The notes: generated by a model from the letters alone, not told the origin. DNA of 64,000 nucleotides from Fidelibacterota bacterium (GCA_947472795.1 CANJBL010000012.1:28130-92129), one strand, 5' to 3'; numbered from the stretch's first letter, positions 28,106 through 36,716 are shown. Numbers and translations are program-made.

Positions 28106-29153
28106 GCCGACACGCGAAATCTCCTACGCGGATGCATTGTACGAGGCCGCGGCGGGCGAAATGGAGCGCGACCCGTCTGTGTTTGTGTTTGGGCTGGGTG
28201 TGGATGACCCCAAGGGAATGTACGGCACGACGAAGGATCTGCAGGTTCGCTTCGGTGCCGATCGCAACTTTGATACGCCGCTGTCGGAAGATGCCATGAC
28301 CGGCGTTGCCATCGGCGCAGCACTTGCCGGCATGCGGCCCATCCACGTGCATCAGCGTTTCGACTTCCTGCTGTTGTGCATGAACCAGCTGGTCAATGTC
28401 GCGGCGAAATGGAGCTATACCTTTGCCGGCGCGGTGAAGGTGCCCATTGTCGTGCGCAGCATCATTGGCCGCAGCTGGGGCCAAGGCGCGCAACACAGCC
28501 AAGCTTTGCACTCAATGTTTATGCATGTGCCAGGACTCAAGGTCGTCGCGCCCACCACGCCGCACGATGCCAAAGGGTGCATGATTGCCGCCATTCGCGA
28601 CAATAACCCGGTGATCTTCATGGAACACCGCATGTTGTATGGCCATCGCGGTGTTGTGCCGGAAGAATCATACGAAGTACCTTTCGGTAAGGCCCGCATT
28701 CTTAAAGAAGGCGATAACATCACCATCGTTGCCATCAGTCACATGGTGGTCGAAAGCCTGCGCGCGGCCAGCCACCTGGAAAGCGTGGGCGTGCATGCCG
28801 AAATTATTGACCCGGTTTCTTTAAGCCCGCTCGATATCGAGACTATCGTCCAGTCTGTGAGCAAAACAGGCCGCTTGCTGGTTGTCGACAATGCCTGGAC
28901 CGCTTGCGGGGCTTCGGCTGAGATCATCAGTCAGGTCATCGAGCGGCTTCAAGGAAAGCGCGCCGTGCAGGTGAGCCGCATGGGCTTTGCGCCCGTGCCG
29001 TGCCCCACCACGAAGCCGCTGGAAAATTTGTTCTATCCCAATGCGCGCACCATTGCTGCGCGGGCCTATGATGTCGCCAAGGGAAGTGCCCAGAATTGGC
29101 TGCCCGAAGGCGCGGAAGCTAAAGAGATTCTTGAATTCAAAGGGCCGTTCTAA
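28098..29153 (+). CDS. TPP-dependent 2-oxo acid dehydrogenase-type E1, beta subunit
   Basis: A 351-residue partner of the alpha subunit. The conserved Glu that activates the thiamine ring lies in DTPLSEDAMTGVAIGAALAG; QHSQALHSMFMHVPGLKVV and NNPVIFMEHRMLYG are typical E1 beta blocks. The C-terminal transketolase-like domain starts near VAISHMVVESLRAA. The start ATG 28098 is inside the alpha gene end (8-nt overlap), which implies coupled translation. The next gene, 24 nt on, is the PLP sugar dehydratase. Confidence 0.88.
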   Translation: MTKPTREISYADALYEAAAGEMERDPSVFVFGLGVDDPKGMYGTTKDLQVRFGADRNFDTPLSEDAMTGVAIGAALAGMRPIHVHQRFDFLLLCMNQLVNVAAKWSYTFAGAVKVPIVVRSIIGRSWGQGAQHSQALHSMFMHVPGLKVVAPTTPHDAKGCMIAAIRDNNPVIFMEHRMLYGHRGVVPEESYEVPFGKARILKEGDNITIVAISHMVVESLRAASHLESVGVHAEIIDPVSLSPLDIETIVQSVSKTGRLLVVDNAWTACGASAEIISQVIERLQGKRAVQVSRMGFAPVPCPTTKPLENLFYPNARTIAARAYDVAKGSAQNWLPEGAEAKEILEFKGPF

Positions 29154-29176
29154 GGCTCATTTACCTTGAGACACAC

Positions 29177-30463
29177 ATGACCAAGCGTGACGAACTTCTG
29201 TCGGCGGTTGAAAGCAGCGTCCGCGCTTATTGCGATGCGGAGCACGATTTCCGTTTCAAGGCCAACGATCCGGTCGTGCGCCTGCACGAGCCGACGTTCT
29301 CGACGGACGAAATCATGGCCGCGGTCGAGTGCCTGCTCTCGACCAAGGTCACCATGGGACCCAAGGTCGTAGCCTTCGAGAAGGAGTTCTGCGGCGCATT
29401 CAACTTTGCGCATGGCGTTATGAACAACTCTGGCTCCTCGGCCAACCTGCTGGCTGTGGCGGCGCTCGCCAATCCTGCGGCGCGGGACGGATTGAAGCCG
29501 GGCGATGAAGTCATCGTGCCTGCTCTGTGCTGGTCAACGACCGTGTGGCCACTCATCCAACTTGGTTTGGTCCCAGTATTTGTCGATATGGATCCAGAGA
29601 CGCTCAATATCGATCCCGAGCAGATCGAACGCGCCATTGGCCCCAAGACACGGGCGGTGATGCTGGTGCACGTTTACGGCAATCCCTGCGACATGGATGC
29701 CATTGTCAGCATCTGCAACAAGCGGAATTTGATTCTTATCGAAGATTGCTGCGAAGCTCTGGCGGCGACGTACGGCGGCAAAGCCGTGGGCACCATCGGT
29801 CGCGTCGGAACTTTCAGCTTCTATTTCTCGCATCATATGACCACCCTTGAAGGTGGCATCTGCGTTACGGACGATTTCGAACTTGCCGAACTGATGCGCA
29901 TTTTGCGCGCTCACGGCTGGGTGCGCGAGACGGAAAACCGTGATGCGTACCTCAAGCAATATCCCGATTTTGACCCGCGCTTCCTGTTCGTGAATCTCGG
30001 TTACAACCTGCGGGCCACGGAGCTGCAGGGGGCCATCGGTTCAGTTCAATTGCCCAAGTTGGCGGGGTTTGTGGATGCGCGCCGTGAGAACACGGCTGCG
30101 TGGAAAAAAGATCTCGCGCGCTTCGGCGAGTTCTTGGCATTCCAGCAAGAGACGCCCAAAGGGCGGTCGTCATGCTTTGGCTTTCCGATGACGCTGACAG
30201 ACAAGGCGCCTTTTAATGTGCGGGATCTCATGGCGCATCTGAACAAGGCGCGCATCGAAACGCGGCCCATCATCGCCGGTAACATGGCGGCTCAACCGGG
30301 GCTTAAACTTTACCAGCACCGGATTGTCGGCGATTTGCCGCATTCCAGCTGGATCATGCACAACGGGATTACCTTTGGTAACCACCAGGCGGTTGATGCC
30401 AAGGCCCGCGATTATGTGACGGGCCACGTAGAATCGTTCTTCAAGGCACAGGGCCTCATCTAA
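29177..30463 (+). CDS. PLP-dependent sugar 3-dehydratase (RfbH/ColD-like, His in place of Lys)
   Basis: A 428-residue DegT-fold enzyme in which the Schiff-base lysine is replaced: FSFYFSHHMTTLEGG puts His219 where aminotransferases have Lys. This substitution marks E1 (RfbH/DdhC) and ColD, which remove the C3 hydroxyl of 4-keto-6-deoxy sugars through PMP. The Cys residues that hold the [2Fe-2S] cluster of RfbH-type E1 are not found in the C-terminal half (only one Cys after residue 230), so a cluster-free ColD-like mechanism is more likely. The neighbouring 4,6-dehydratase-like gene could supply the substrate. N-terminal HEPTFSTDEIMAAVE also fits the family. Confidence 0.83.
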   Translation: MTKRDELLSAVESSVRAYCDAEHDFRFKANDPVVRLHEPTFSTDEIMAAVECLLSTKVTMGPKVVAFEKEFCGAFNFAHGVMNNSGSSANLLAVAALANPAARDGLKPGDEVIVPALCWSTTVWPLIQLGLVPVFVDMDPETLNIDPEQIERAIGPKTRAVMLVHVYGNPCDMDAIVSICNKRNLILIEDCCEALAATYGGKAVGTIGRVGTFSFYFSHHMTTLEGGICVTDDFELAELMRILRAHGWVRETENRDAYLKQYPDFDPRFLFVNLGYNLRATELQGAIGSVQLPKLAGFVDARRENTAAWKKDLARFGEFLAFQQETPKGRSSCFGFPMTLTDKAPFNVRDLMAHLNKARIETRPIIAGNMAAQPGLKLYQHRIVGDLPHSSWIMHNGITFGNHQAVDAKARDYVTGHVESFFKAQGLI

Positions 30464-30477
30464 GGGAGCGGACGGCG

Positions 30478-31497
30478 ATGACCAAGCCTCGTGCGCTCAT
30501 TACCGGCATCACTGGCATGGTGGGCTCCCACCTCGCCGAATATCTCATCGCCAATACCGATTGGGATGTCTATGGCATGTGCCGATGGCGCAGCCCCCTC
30601 GACAACCTCACAGGGCTTATTCCGCGCATCAATAAGCGCGACCGTGTCCATCTTCTGTTCGGCGATCTGCGCGATACCTTGTCCATTATGGATGTGGTGA
30701 GCAAAGCGAAGCCCGATTATGTCTTCCACCTCGCCGCGCAGAGTTTCCCGAAAACGAGTTTTGCCTCTCCATTGGATACATACGACACCAACATCCAAGG
30801 AACATGCCGCGTCCTCGAAGCGCTGCAGCAACACCGGCCTGATGCCATTGTGCACGTCTGCGCTTCCTCGGAAGTCTTCGGCCGCGTTCCAAAGGAAAAA
30901 CTGCCCATCGCGGAAGAATGCTCCTTTCACCCCGCGAGCCCTTACGCCATCTCAAAGGTCGGCACAGACCTGATCGGCCGCTACTACGCCGAAGCGCACA
31001 ATATGTGTGCCATGACCACGCGTATGTTCACACATACTGGTCCGCGCCGTGGTGACGTGTTTGCCGAAAGCAGTTTTGCAAAACAGGTGGCGATGATCGA
31101 AGCCGGATTGATTCCCCCAGTGGTGAAGGTCGGCAATCTCAAGTCTTTGCGCACCATCGCCGACGTCCGTGACGCTGTCCGCGCTTATTACATGCTCGTC
31201 ACCGTGAACCCGATTGCCGGGGCCTATTACAATATCGGCGGTACCACCACGCGTACCATTGGTGAAATCCTGGACTCTCTTGTCGCTCTGTCGCCGAAGG
31301 CCAAGGATATTCGCATGGAAGTGGACCCCGAACGCTTGCGTCCCATCGATGCGGATTTGCAGGTGCCAGATACGTCGAAATTCACTGCCCACACCGGTTG
31401 GCGCCCGGAAATCTCCTATGAGCAAACCATGAGCGACCTTCTGGAGTACTGGCGCGCGCGCGTGCGCAATGAAGGCGACCGCTTCATAGTTCGTTGA
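30478..31497 (+). CDS. GDP-sugar 4,6-dehydratase-like SDR enzyme
   Basis: A 339-residue extended SDR. The cofactor loop is GITGMVG (10-16), the catalytic pair Tyr156/Lys160 (SPYAISKVG), with FHLAAQSFPKTSF and DTNIQGTCRVLEAL as in GDP-mannose 4,6-dehydratases; Arg36/Arg38 (MCRWRS) would suit NADP. Because hddA follows directly, the substrate could be GDP-mannose or the GDP-heptose made by hddA/gmhA/hddC-gmhB, as for DmhA of Yersinia. Its 4-keto-6-deoxy product fits the ColD-like enzyme encoded 14 nt upstream. Confidence 0.85.
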   Translation: MTKPRALITGITGMVGSHLAEYLIANTDWDVYGMCRWRSPLDNLTGLIPRINKRDRVHLLFGDLRDTLSIMDVVSKAKPDYVFHLAAQSFPKTSFASPLDTYDTNIQGTCRVLEALQQHRPDAIVHVCASSEVFGRVPKEKLPIAEECSFHPASPYAISKVGTDLIGRYYAEAHNMCAMTTRMFTHTGPRRGDVFAESSFAKQVAMIEAGLIPPVVKVGNLKSLRTIADVRDAVRAYYMLVTVNPIAGAYYNIGGTTTRTIGEILDSLVALSPKAKDIRMEVDPERLRPIDADLQVPDTSKFTAHTGWRPEISYEQTMSDLLEYWRARVRNEGDRFIVR

Positions 31498-31508
31498 ATG
31501 GCCTCGTC

Positions 31509-32582
31509 ATGATCATCAGTCGCACACCTTTCCGGGTCTCTTTCTTTGGCGGCGGCACCGATTATCCGGTGTGGTACCGCGAGCACGGCGGAGCGGTGCT
31601 GGCCACCAGCATCAACCGCTACTGCTATTTGAGCTGCCGCTATTTGCCGCCTTTCTTTGAGCATCGTAGCCGTATTGTTTGGTCGCAGATCGAGCGTGTC
31701 AGTAGCAATGACAAGATCGAACATCCAGTGGTACGCGCGGTCCTCGATCTCATGCAGATGCCGGAAGGTCTGGAGATCCACCACGATGGCGACTTACCGT
31801 CGAGGACGGGGTTAGGGTCATCTTCGGCCTTCACCGTGGGCCTTCTGCATGCTTTGCACGCGCTCAAGGGTCAGATGCTCTCAAAGATGGACATGGCGAA
31901 GGCCGCCGTCCATGTGGAGCAAGTGCTCTTGAAGGAAGCCGTAGGCGTCCAGGATCAGATTTCCACGGCCTTTGGCGGCTTCAACCGCGTCGATATCAAC
32001 CCGGACGACTCTTTCACCGTGCGGCCCATGACACTGCCACCCGGGCGTCTCAATGAACTGCAATCGCACATTCTGATGTTCTATACGGGCGTGTCGCGCC
32101 TGTCGTCGGAAGTGGCGAAGGAAAGCATCGCGCAGATACCGAATAAAACCAACGATCTGCATCGCACCCGCGCCATGGTCGATGAAGCCTCTGATATCCT
32201 CGTGAGAGGGGGCGATATCCTGGACTTTGGCCGTCTCCTGCATGACGCCTGGCAGATCAAACGATCACTCAGCGCAAAAGTGGCGCCTGAGTTCGTGGAC
32301 GACATATATACCAAGGCACGCGCAGCCGGTGCCGTGGGCGGCAAGCTGCTGGGAGCGGGTGGCGGTGGTTTTATGATCTTCTTCGCCTCGCCCGAACGCC
32401 ATCAGGCCATTATCGAAGCCCTCAATCACCTGCTTCTCGTGCCCATTGAATTCGAGCAGGGCGGAAGCCAGATCATTTTCTATGATCAGGAGAGGTATTC
32501 GCAAGAATCCCTCAAGCGCCGTGATTTTGTCCGGTTTGGTACCAACGGCGATCCTCAGGCGGGAAACGACCGCACCCGGTAA
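31509..32582 (+). CDS. hddA: D-glycero-alpha-D-manno-heptose-7-phosphate kinase
   Basis: A GHMP-family sugar kinase of 357 residues that phosphorylates C1 of heptose 7-phosphate. N-terminal RTPFRVSFFGGGTDYP is the HddA/heptose-kinase signature, the ATP loop PSRTGLGSSSAF is at 97-108 and GGKLLGAGGGGFMIFF closes the C-terminus. The start ATG 31509 aligns with family N-termini; TTG 31494 lies four bases inside the preceding gene. The alpha-specific kinase points to the GDP-heptose branch rather than the ADP-heptose LPS-core branch. Confidence 0.9.
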   Translation: MIISRTPFRVSFFGGGTDYPVWYREHGGAVLATSINRYCYLSCRYLPPFFEHRSRIVWSQIERVSSNDKIEHPVVRAVLDLMQMPEGLEIHHDGDLPSRTGLGSSSAFTVGLLHALHALKGQMLSKMDMAKAAVHVEQVLLKEAVGVQDQISTAFGGFNRVDINPDDSFTVRPMTLPPGRLNELQSHILMFYTGVSRLSSEVAKESIAQIPNKTNDLHRTRAMVDEASDILVRGGDILDFGRLLHDAWQIKRSLSAKVAPEFVDDIYTKARAAGAVGGKLLGAGGGGFMIFFASPERHQAIIEALNHLLLVPIEFEQGGSQIIFYDQERYSQESLKRRDFVRFGTNGDPQAGNDRTR

Positions 32583-32661
32583 GAGCGCCGCATTCGGCAG
32601 GTGACTTCGCCGCCGCGTATCCTAAAATCCCGCTGGATCGATACTCGCAAGACATTGAAAT

Positions 32662-33771
32662 ATGAATAGTCCTGATACGCTTGAAGCATTCCAACGCGCG
32701 GCGACCGCGGGGGCAGCGCAGTTTGAGCAGGGAGACATGGTCGCAGCCCTCACGCACTATTTTGAGGCCCACCGGCTCTCGCCGCTGTCTGTCGAAATAT
32801 GGGACGCGATCGCGGAGTGCTATGCCAGCCTCGGCCGCTGGCAGGAAGCCATAAACTACGCGGCTAGGTCATTCCTCGTGACGCAGACCAGTCTGCGTAC
32901 GACAGGTTTTGCCAACCTCCTGGCCAATGCCGGGCGTCAAGCGGAAGCAGATATTCTCTATGCAGAGACCGCGCAGAATGCCGACGTGCCTTTGCTGATG
33001 TGCTATGGCCAACTTTTCATCCAGCTTGAGCAGCCTGAAAAAGCGCTGGCGGCTTACGACCTGTGCGCATCGCGCAGGCCGCTTGCGCCCATGCCAAATA
33101 CGGCCGCACCTGCGTCATGGATTGAGCGCAATCCTTACGGCGCCGCTAATCCCAGTCCGCGCTATGGCATGCTGATCGAGCAATATCGAACGCTGCATGA
33201 AGAGGCTCAGAGTCGCGAGGCGGTGGGTAATAAAATGTTCGAAGGCGTGGTGGGGTTTTCCATTGTGGCGCCCTACATCAAACGGTTCCGAGAGAAACTT
33301 GGCGCTCGCTCGCTGCTCGACTACGGCGGCGGGCGCGGCGCGCAGTACAGGCTGGGTGAAATAACAACCGACGAGCAGCGCTTTGCCTCGTCCCTGGACT
33401 ATCTGGGAATTGAAGAAGCTGTCTGTTTCGATCCTGGCGTCGGGGCGGAATTGCCCACCCAGCAGTTTGATCTTGTGATCTGCATCGATGCCCTCGAGCA
33501 TTGCGACAGATTGGATCTGCCGTGGATCGTTCGCGGCCTCTTTCAGCGCGCGCGCTTGGGGGTTTTTGCGAATATCGCCTGTTATCCCGCCCGCAAAATC
33601 CTGCCGAACGGGGAGAACGCCCATTGCACGATCGAAGAAGCGCCGTGGTGGATGGAGGTTTTCGCCGCCGCCGCGAAAGACTTCCCGCATATCAACTACC
33701 AAGTCATCGTCTCAAAGGACTTGCAACAGCTCGACCGAGCAGTTTTTCAGAGCGCCGGCCTTGGAAAATAG
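32662..33771 (+). CDS. TPR protein fused to a class I methyltransferase domain
   Basis: A 369-residue two-part protein. Residues 10-145 are helical TPR-like repeats (AAQFEQGDMVAALTHYFEAHRLSP, then ALAAYDLCASRRP). Residues 210-360 form a methyltransferase-like domain: SLLDYGGGRGAQYRL (motif I), FDLVICIDALEHC (post-motif). The TPR part may bind a protein or the glycan machinery, as in the TPR glycosyltransferases downstream. It lies between hddA and gmhA, so it probably methylates the heptose-containing product. Sugar O-methylation is an inference. Confidence 0.75.
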   Translation: MNSPDTLEAFQRAATAGAAQFEQGDMVAALTHYFEAHRLSPLSVEIWDAIAECYASLGRWQEAINYAARSFLVTQTSLRTTGFANLLANAGRQAEADILYAETAQNADVPLLMCYGQLFIQLEQPEKALAAYDLCASRRPLAPMPNTAAPASWIERNPYGAANPSPRYGMLIEQYRTLHEEAQSREAVGNKMFEGVVGFSIVAPYIKRFREKLGARSLLDYGGGRGAQYRLGEITTDEQRFASSLDYLGIEEAVCFDPGVGAELPTQQFDLVICIDALEHCDRLDLPWIVRGLFQRARLGVFANIACYPARKILPNGENAHCTIEEAPWWMEVFAAAAKDFPHINYQVIVSKDLQQLDRAVFQSAGLGK

Positions 33772-33816
33772 GCATTTCGGCCCTATGTTGGCGGACATAA
33801 ACAACGAGATGAGAAT

Positions 33817-34395
33817 ATGAACCACGCTCGTCATAGCGCTGCGATCACAGACATTATCGGGGAAAGCGTGGGCAATCTTGAGAAGCTCAAGCTCCAGGCC
33901 GAAATCATTGAGCAGGCCGCGGGCGTCATTATCGACGCGTTGCAAAGAGGCCGGGCCATTTATTTTTGCGGCAATGGCGGGTCCGCTGCCGATGCCCAGC
34001 ATCTTGCGGCCGAACTTTCAGGCCGGTTCCTGAAGAACCGCAGGCCGCTTCCAGGTGTTGCATTGACGACAAATACCTCGGCGCTGACGGCGATCGGCAA
34101 CGATTTCGGGTATGACGAAATCTTTTCTCGCCAGCTTGAGGGCGTCGCAACAGCCGGTGATGTGCTCGTCGCGCTTTCCACGAGCGGCAATAGCGCCAAC
34201 GTGGTCAAAGCCGTGGATAGCGCCCGTAACGCGGGCGTGAAGACAGTTGGTCTGACAGGCGAGCGTGACAGCGCGCTATCGGCCAAATGCGATGTCTGTC
34301 TTAAGGTGCCTTCGGCGTCGACGCCGCGCATTCAGGAAATGCATATCCTGCTCGGGCATATCCTTTGTGAGCTCGCGGAAAATGCAGTGACGTGA
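33817..34395 (+). CDS. gmhA: Sedoheptulose-7-phosphate isomerase
   Basis: A 192-residue SIS-domain enzyme that converts sedoheptulose 7-phosphate to D-glycero-D-manno-heptose 7-phosphate. The family blocks CGNGGSAADAQHLAAEL and ALSTSGNSANVVKAV are present, along with RIQEMHILLGHILCELAE at the C-terminus. The length is as usual for GmhA. It is the first step for the heptose used by hddA and the fusion gene that follows after 9 nt. Confidence 0.93.
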   Translation: MNHARHSAAITDIIGESVGNLEKLKLQAEIIEQAAGVIIDALQRGRAIYFCGNGGSAADAQHLAAELSGRFLKNRRPLPGVALTTNTSALTAIGNDFGYDEIFSRQLEGVATAGDVLVALSTSGNSANVVKAVDSARNAGVKTVGLTGERDSALSAKCDVCLKVPSASTPRIQEMHILLGHILCELAENAVT

Positions 34396-34404
34396 AACGG
34401 CGTC

Positions 34405-35613
34405 ATGGCTGCTGACCATCAATGTGTGATCCTGGTCGGAGGAAGGGGGACGCGTCTGGGCGCCCTAACCAAAGACAGGCCAAAGCCACTCCTTCCTGTT
34501 GGTGGAAAGCCATTCCTTTCCACTCTCATCCATGAAGCGGTTCGCCACGGCTTCAGCAATATTCTGCTGCTGGCAGGCTTCAAAGCGGACATCTTCAGCG
34601 ACGAGTTGGCCGCACTTCGGAACGGACTGCCTCTGTCGGTCAATATTGATATCCTCACCGAGCCCGAACCTCTGGGAACAGGCGGTGCCTTGCGGTTTGC
34701 CGCACATCATCTGCGCGACCATTTCCTGATGCTGAATGGCGACAGCTTCTTTGATATCAACCTTCTCGATTTAACCTCACGGCCTTTCCCGGATTCAGCT
34801 ATCGGTCGCCTCGGCTTGAAGCCGCAAGCCGATGTCAGCCGCTATGGCACGGTGCAGTTGGACGGCGAAAGGATCGGAAGTTTTGCCGAGAAGAAGCCCG
34901 GCGCTGGCCCAGGTCTCATCAACGGAGGTGTCTATTGGTTTCGCAAAGAAATTCTCGATCACATTGGCACTGGGCCTTGTTCTCTCGAACGGGATGTCTT
35001 GCCGACCCTTGCTCGCGAGGGCCGGCTTCTGGGAACGGTGTACGACAATTACCTCTTGGATATTGGGTTGCCCGAAACGCTTGCGCAGGCACAAAAGGAA
35101 ATCCCAGCGCGGTTAAGGCGCCCCGCCGTTTTTCTCGACCGTGACGGGGTTCTGAATCACGATGTCGGCTACGCGCATCGGCCCGAGCAGATCACATGGG
35201 TTGAAGGCGCAATGGAAGCCGTCAAGGCGTGGAACGATTCCGGATACTACGTTTTTGTGGTTTCGAACCAAGCCGGCGTCGCGCGAGGGTACTACAGCGA
35301 AGAAGACGTGCGTGTTCTGCACCGCTGGATGGCAACCCAACTATGGCACGCCGGCGCACACATCGATGCCTTTGCCTACTGTCCCTACCATCCGGAGGGC
35401 GTGGTGCCCACTTACACCAAGTCTTCTCTGCACCGCAAACCGTCGCCGGGCATGATTCTCGATCTGATCGAATCGTGGCCCATCGATATCGCACGCAGTT
35501 TCCTGATCGGGGACAATGACAGCGATATCGCTGCCGCACGGGCGGCAGGGCTGCCTGGTTATCTCTTCAGGGGCGGCAACCTTGCGCACTTCGCGCGAAC
35601 CCGCAGCGCTTAG
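34405..35613 (+). CDS. Heptose-1-phosphate nucleotidyltransferase fused to heptose-bisphosphate phosphatase (HddC-GmhB)
   Basis: A 402-residue bifunctional protein. Residues 7-230 are a nucleotidyltransferase (VGGRGTRLGALTKDRPKPLL, LNGDSFFD), the HddC-type GDP-heptose synthase. Residues 238-400 are a HAD phosphatase of the GmhB/HisB type with the DxD pair Asp245/Asp247 (DRDG) and IGDNDSD near 368-374. In E. coli GmhB four residues hold zinc; here Cys326 is kept, but the positions of His94, Cys107 and Cys109 read Tyr328, Ser and His343, so the zinc site looks degraded. It completes the GDP-D-glycero-alpha-D-manno-heptose pathway with gmhA and hddA. Nucleotide preference is inferred. Confidence 0.85.
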   Translation: MAADHQCVILVGGRGTRLGALTKDRPKPLLPVGGKPFLSTLIHEAVRHGFSNILLLAGFKADIFSDELAALRNGLPLSVNIDILTEPEPLGTGGALRFAAHHLRDHFLMLNGDSFFDINLLDLTSRPFPDSAIGRLGLKPQADVSRYGTVQLDGERIGSFAEKKPGAGPGLINGGVYWFRKEILDHIGTGPCSLERDVLPTLAREGRLLGTVYDNYLLDIGLPETLAQAQKEIPARLRRPAVFLDRDGVLNHDVGYAHRPEQITWVEGAMEAVKAWNDSGYYVFVVSNQAGVARGYYSEEDVRVLHRWMATQLWHAGAHIDAFAYCPYHPEGVVPTYTKSSLHRKPSPGMILDLIESWPIDIARSFLIGDNDSDIAAARAAGLPGYLFRGGNLAHFARTRSA

Positions 35614-35628
35614 CAGCGCCGTATCGGT

Positions 35629-35850
35629 TTACATACCCATCTTGCGGCGCGCCTGGACGGGCTGTCCGGTCACCAGAGCGATCAGATGCGCGAGCGTGGT
35701 GAGTATGACGACGACCAAAACCAGCATGATCAGCCGATAGGGAATCATCCGGACCTTGCCTGGAACAACCGGCTTGCGGTCCTGCCAATAGCAAAATCCG
35801 AGAAGAAGTAATTCGCCCGCCAGGATGGCAAGGGTGACGTTCAAGTCCAT
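35629..35850 (-). CDS. Small membrane protein of unknown function
   Basis: A 73-residue protein with two hydrophobic helices (about 5-24 and 39-60) and a basic tail (QARRKMGM). The start ATG 35850 follows GGAG by eight bases. No family is recognised. It is the last gene on the minus strand after the secretin operon and the Sel1 gene, so it may belong to the secretion unit. It converges with the heptose gene with no clear terminator between. Confidence 0.55.
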   Translation of the reverse strand: MDLNVTLAILAGELLLLGFCYWQDRKPVVPGKVRMIPYRLIMLVLVVVILTTLAHLIALVTGQPVQARRKMGM

Positions 35851-35899
35851 CAGTGTAGCTCCGACAACAATCAACAGCCGAAAGGCACCAGGCTATTTA

Positions 35900-36676
35900 C
35901 TATTTGCCGGATTTTTCTTCTGGGTTCAACGGCTGGCCGGGGTCTCCCGGCTGCCAAGCTACTTGATGTTGGTCGATCAGGACGCGGAGATTGAATTCGG
36001 AAAGGGGAGACTTCAAGACCACGCCCTGGCGAAAACAATAGGCCGCTTTCTCGTAGTCGGGCTTGCCGAACACGCCTTTTTGGTAGCTGTTGCCCAGCTC
36101 AAAATAGGCCTCATCGGATCCCGCACCGGCGGCGTTGTGAAGATATGGCACGGCGACTTTCACGTCTTTTGTGGCGCCGGCCCGCCCTTTGAGGATCAGT
36201 TCTCCGGTCCAATACATTGCGGGCGGCACACCTTTGTCGGCGGCACGCCGAAAGGCGGCAAGCGCTGCGGGTTCGTCTTTCTTCACGCCCTGGCCGCTCA
36301 TGTAAGCAACCCCCATAAGGTATTCACCAAAGGCCTGCCCTTTTTTCGCGGCCCTCTGGAAGAGCGAGAAGGCTTTCGCGAAGTCTCGGGTCGGCTGCTC
36401 CGGCGTGTTGGCTTCCGGCGCGGCATATCTCAGCCCTAGAACGACCATTGCATCGGCGCGTCCCTGTCCGGCTAAACGGGTCAGCCGGTCCAAAGTCGCA
36501 GTGTCAAGAGCGGCGGGAATATTTGGCGGATATTCCGCTTTCGCCGCGGGGCAAGCATTGCTCGCAATGAGGGCATCAACGTCCAATGCTGTGCCTCCGG
36601 TCTGCCCCGCATAAACGGAGCTGCTCAGGGCAAGAGAGCCAGCGAGGATTGTCGTAAGAAGAGCTTTCTTTGTCAT
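35900..36676 (-). CDS. Periplasmic Sel1-repeat protein
   Basis: A 258-residue protein with a signal peptide (ALLTTILAGSLALSSSVYAG) and at least four Sel1-like repeats, for example GEYLMGVAYMSGQGVKKDEPA, each about 36 residues and rich in Ala/Gly. Sel1 repeats are helical pairs related to TPRs and often mediate protein contacts. It lies directly behind gspD on the same strand, so a role in secretion or assembly in the periplasm is likely. The start ATG 36676 gives the normal signal peptide; the 26-residue extension does not. Confidence 0.75.
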   Translation of the reverse strand: MTKKALLTTILAGSLALSSSVYAGQTGGTALDVDALIASNACPAAKAEYPPNIPAALDTATLDRLTRLAGQGRADAMVVLGLRYAAPEANTPEQPTRDFAKAFSLFQRAAKKGQAFGEYLMGVAYMSGQGVKKDEPAALAAFRRAADKGVPPAMYWTGELILKGRAGATKDVKVAVPYLHNAAGAGSDEAYFELGNSYQKGVFGKPDYEKAAYCFRQGVVLKSPLSEFNLRVLIDQHQVAWQPGDPGQPLNPEEKSGK

Positions 36677-36716
36677 GGCATATCTCAAGATGAAAGAGGT
36701 GAAGGCCGATCCAGCT

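Noticed and set aside
27104..29153. E1 alpha/beta read as a normal pyruvate dehydrogenase
   Set aside because: No E2/E3 genes follow and the neighbours are nucleotide-sugar enzymes, so a stand-alone carbon-transfer role was preferred, though not proven.
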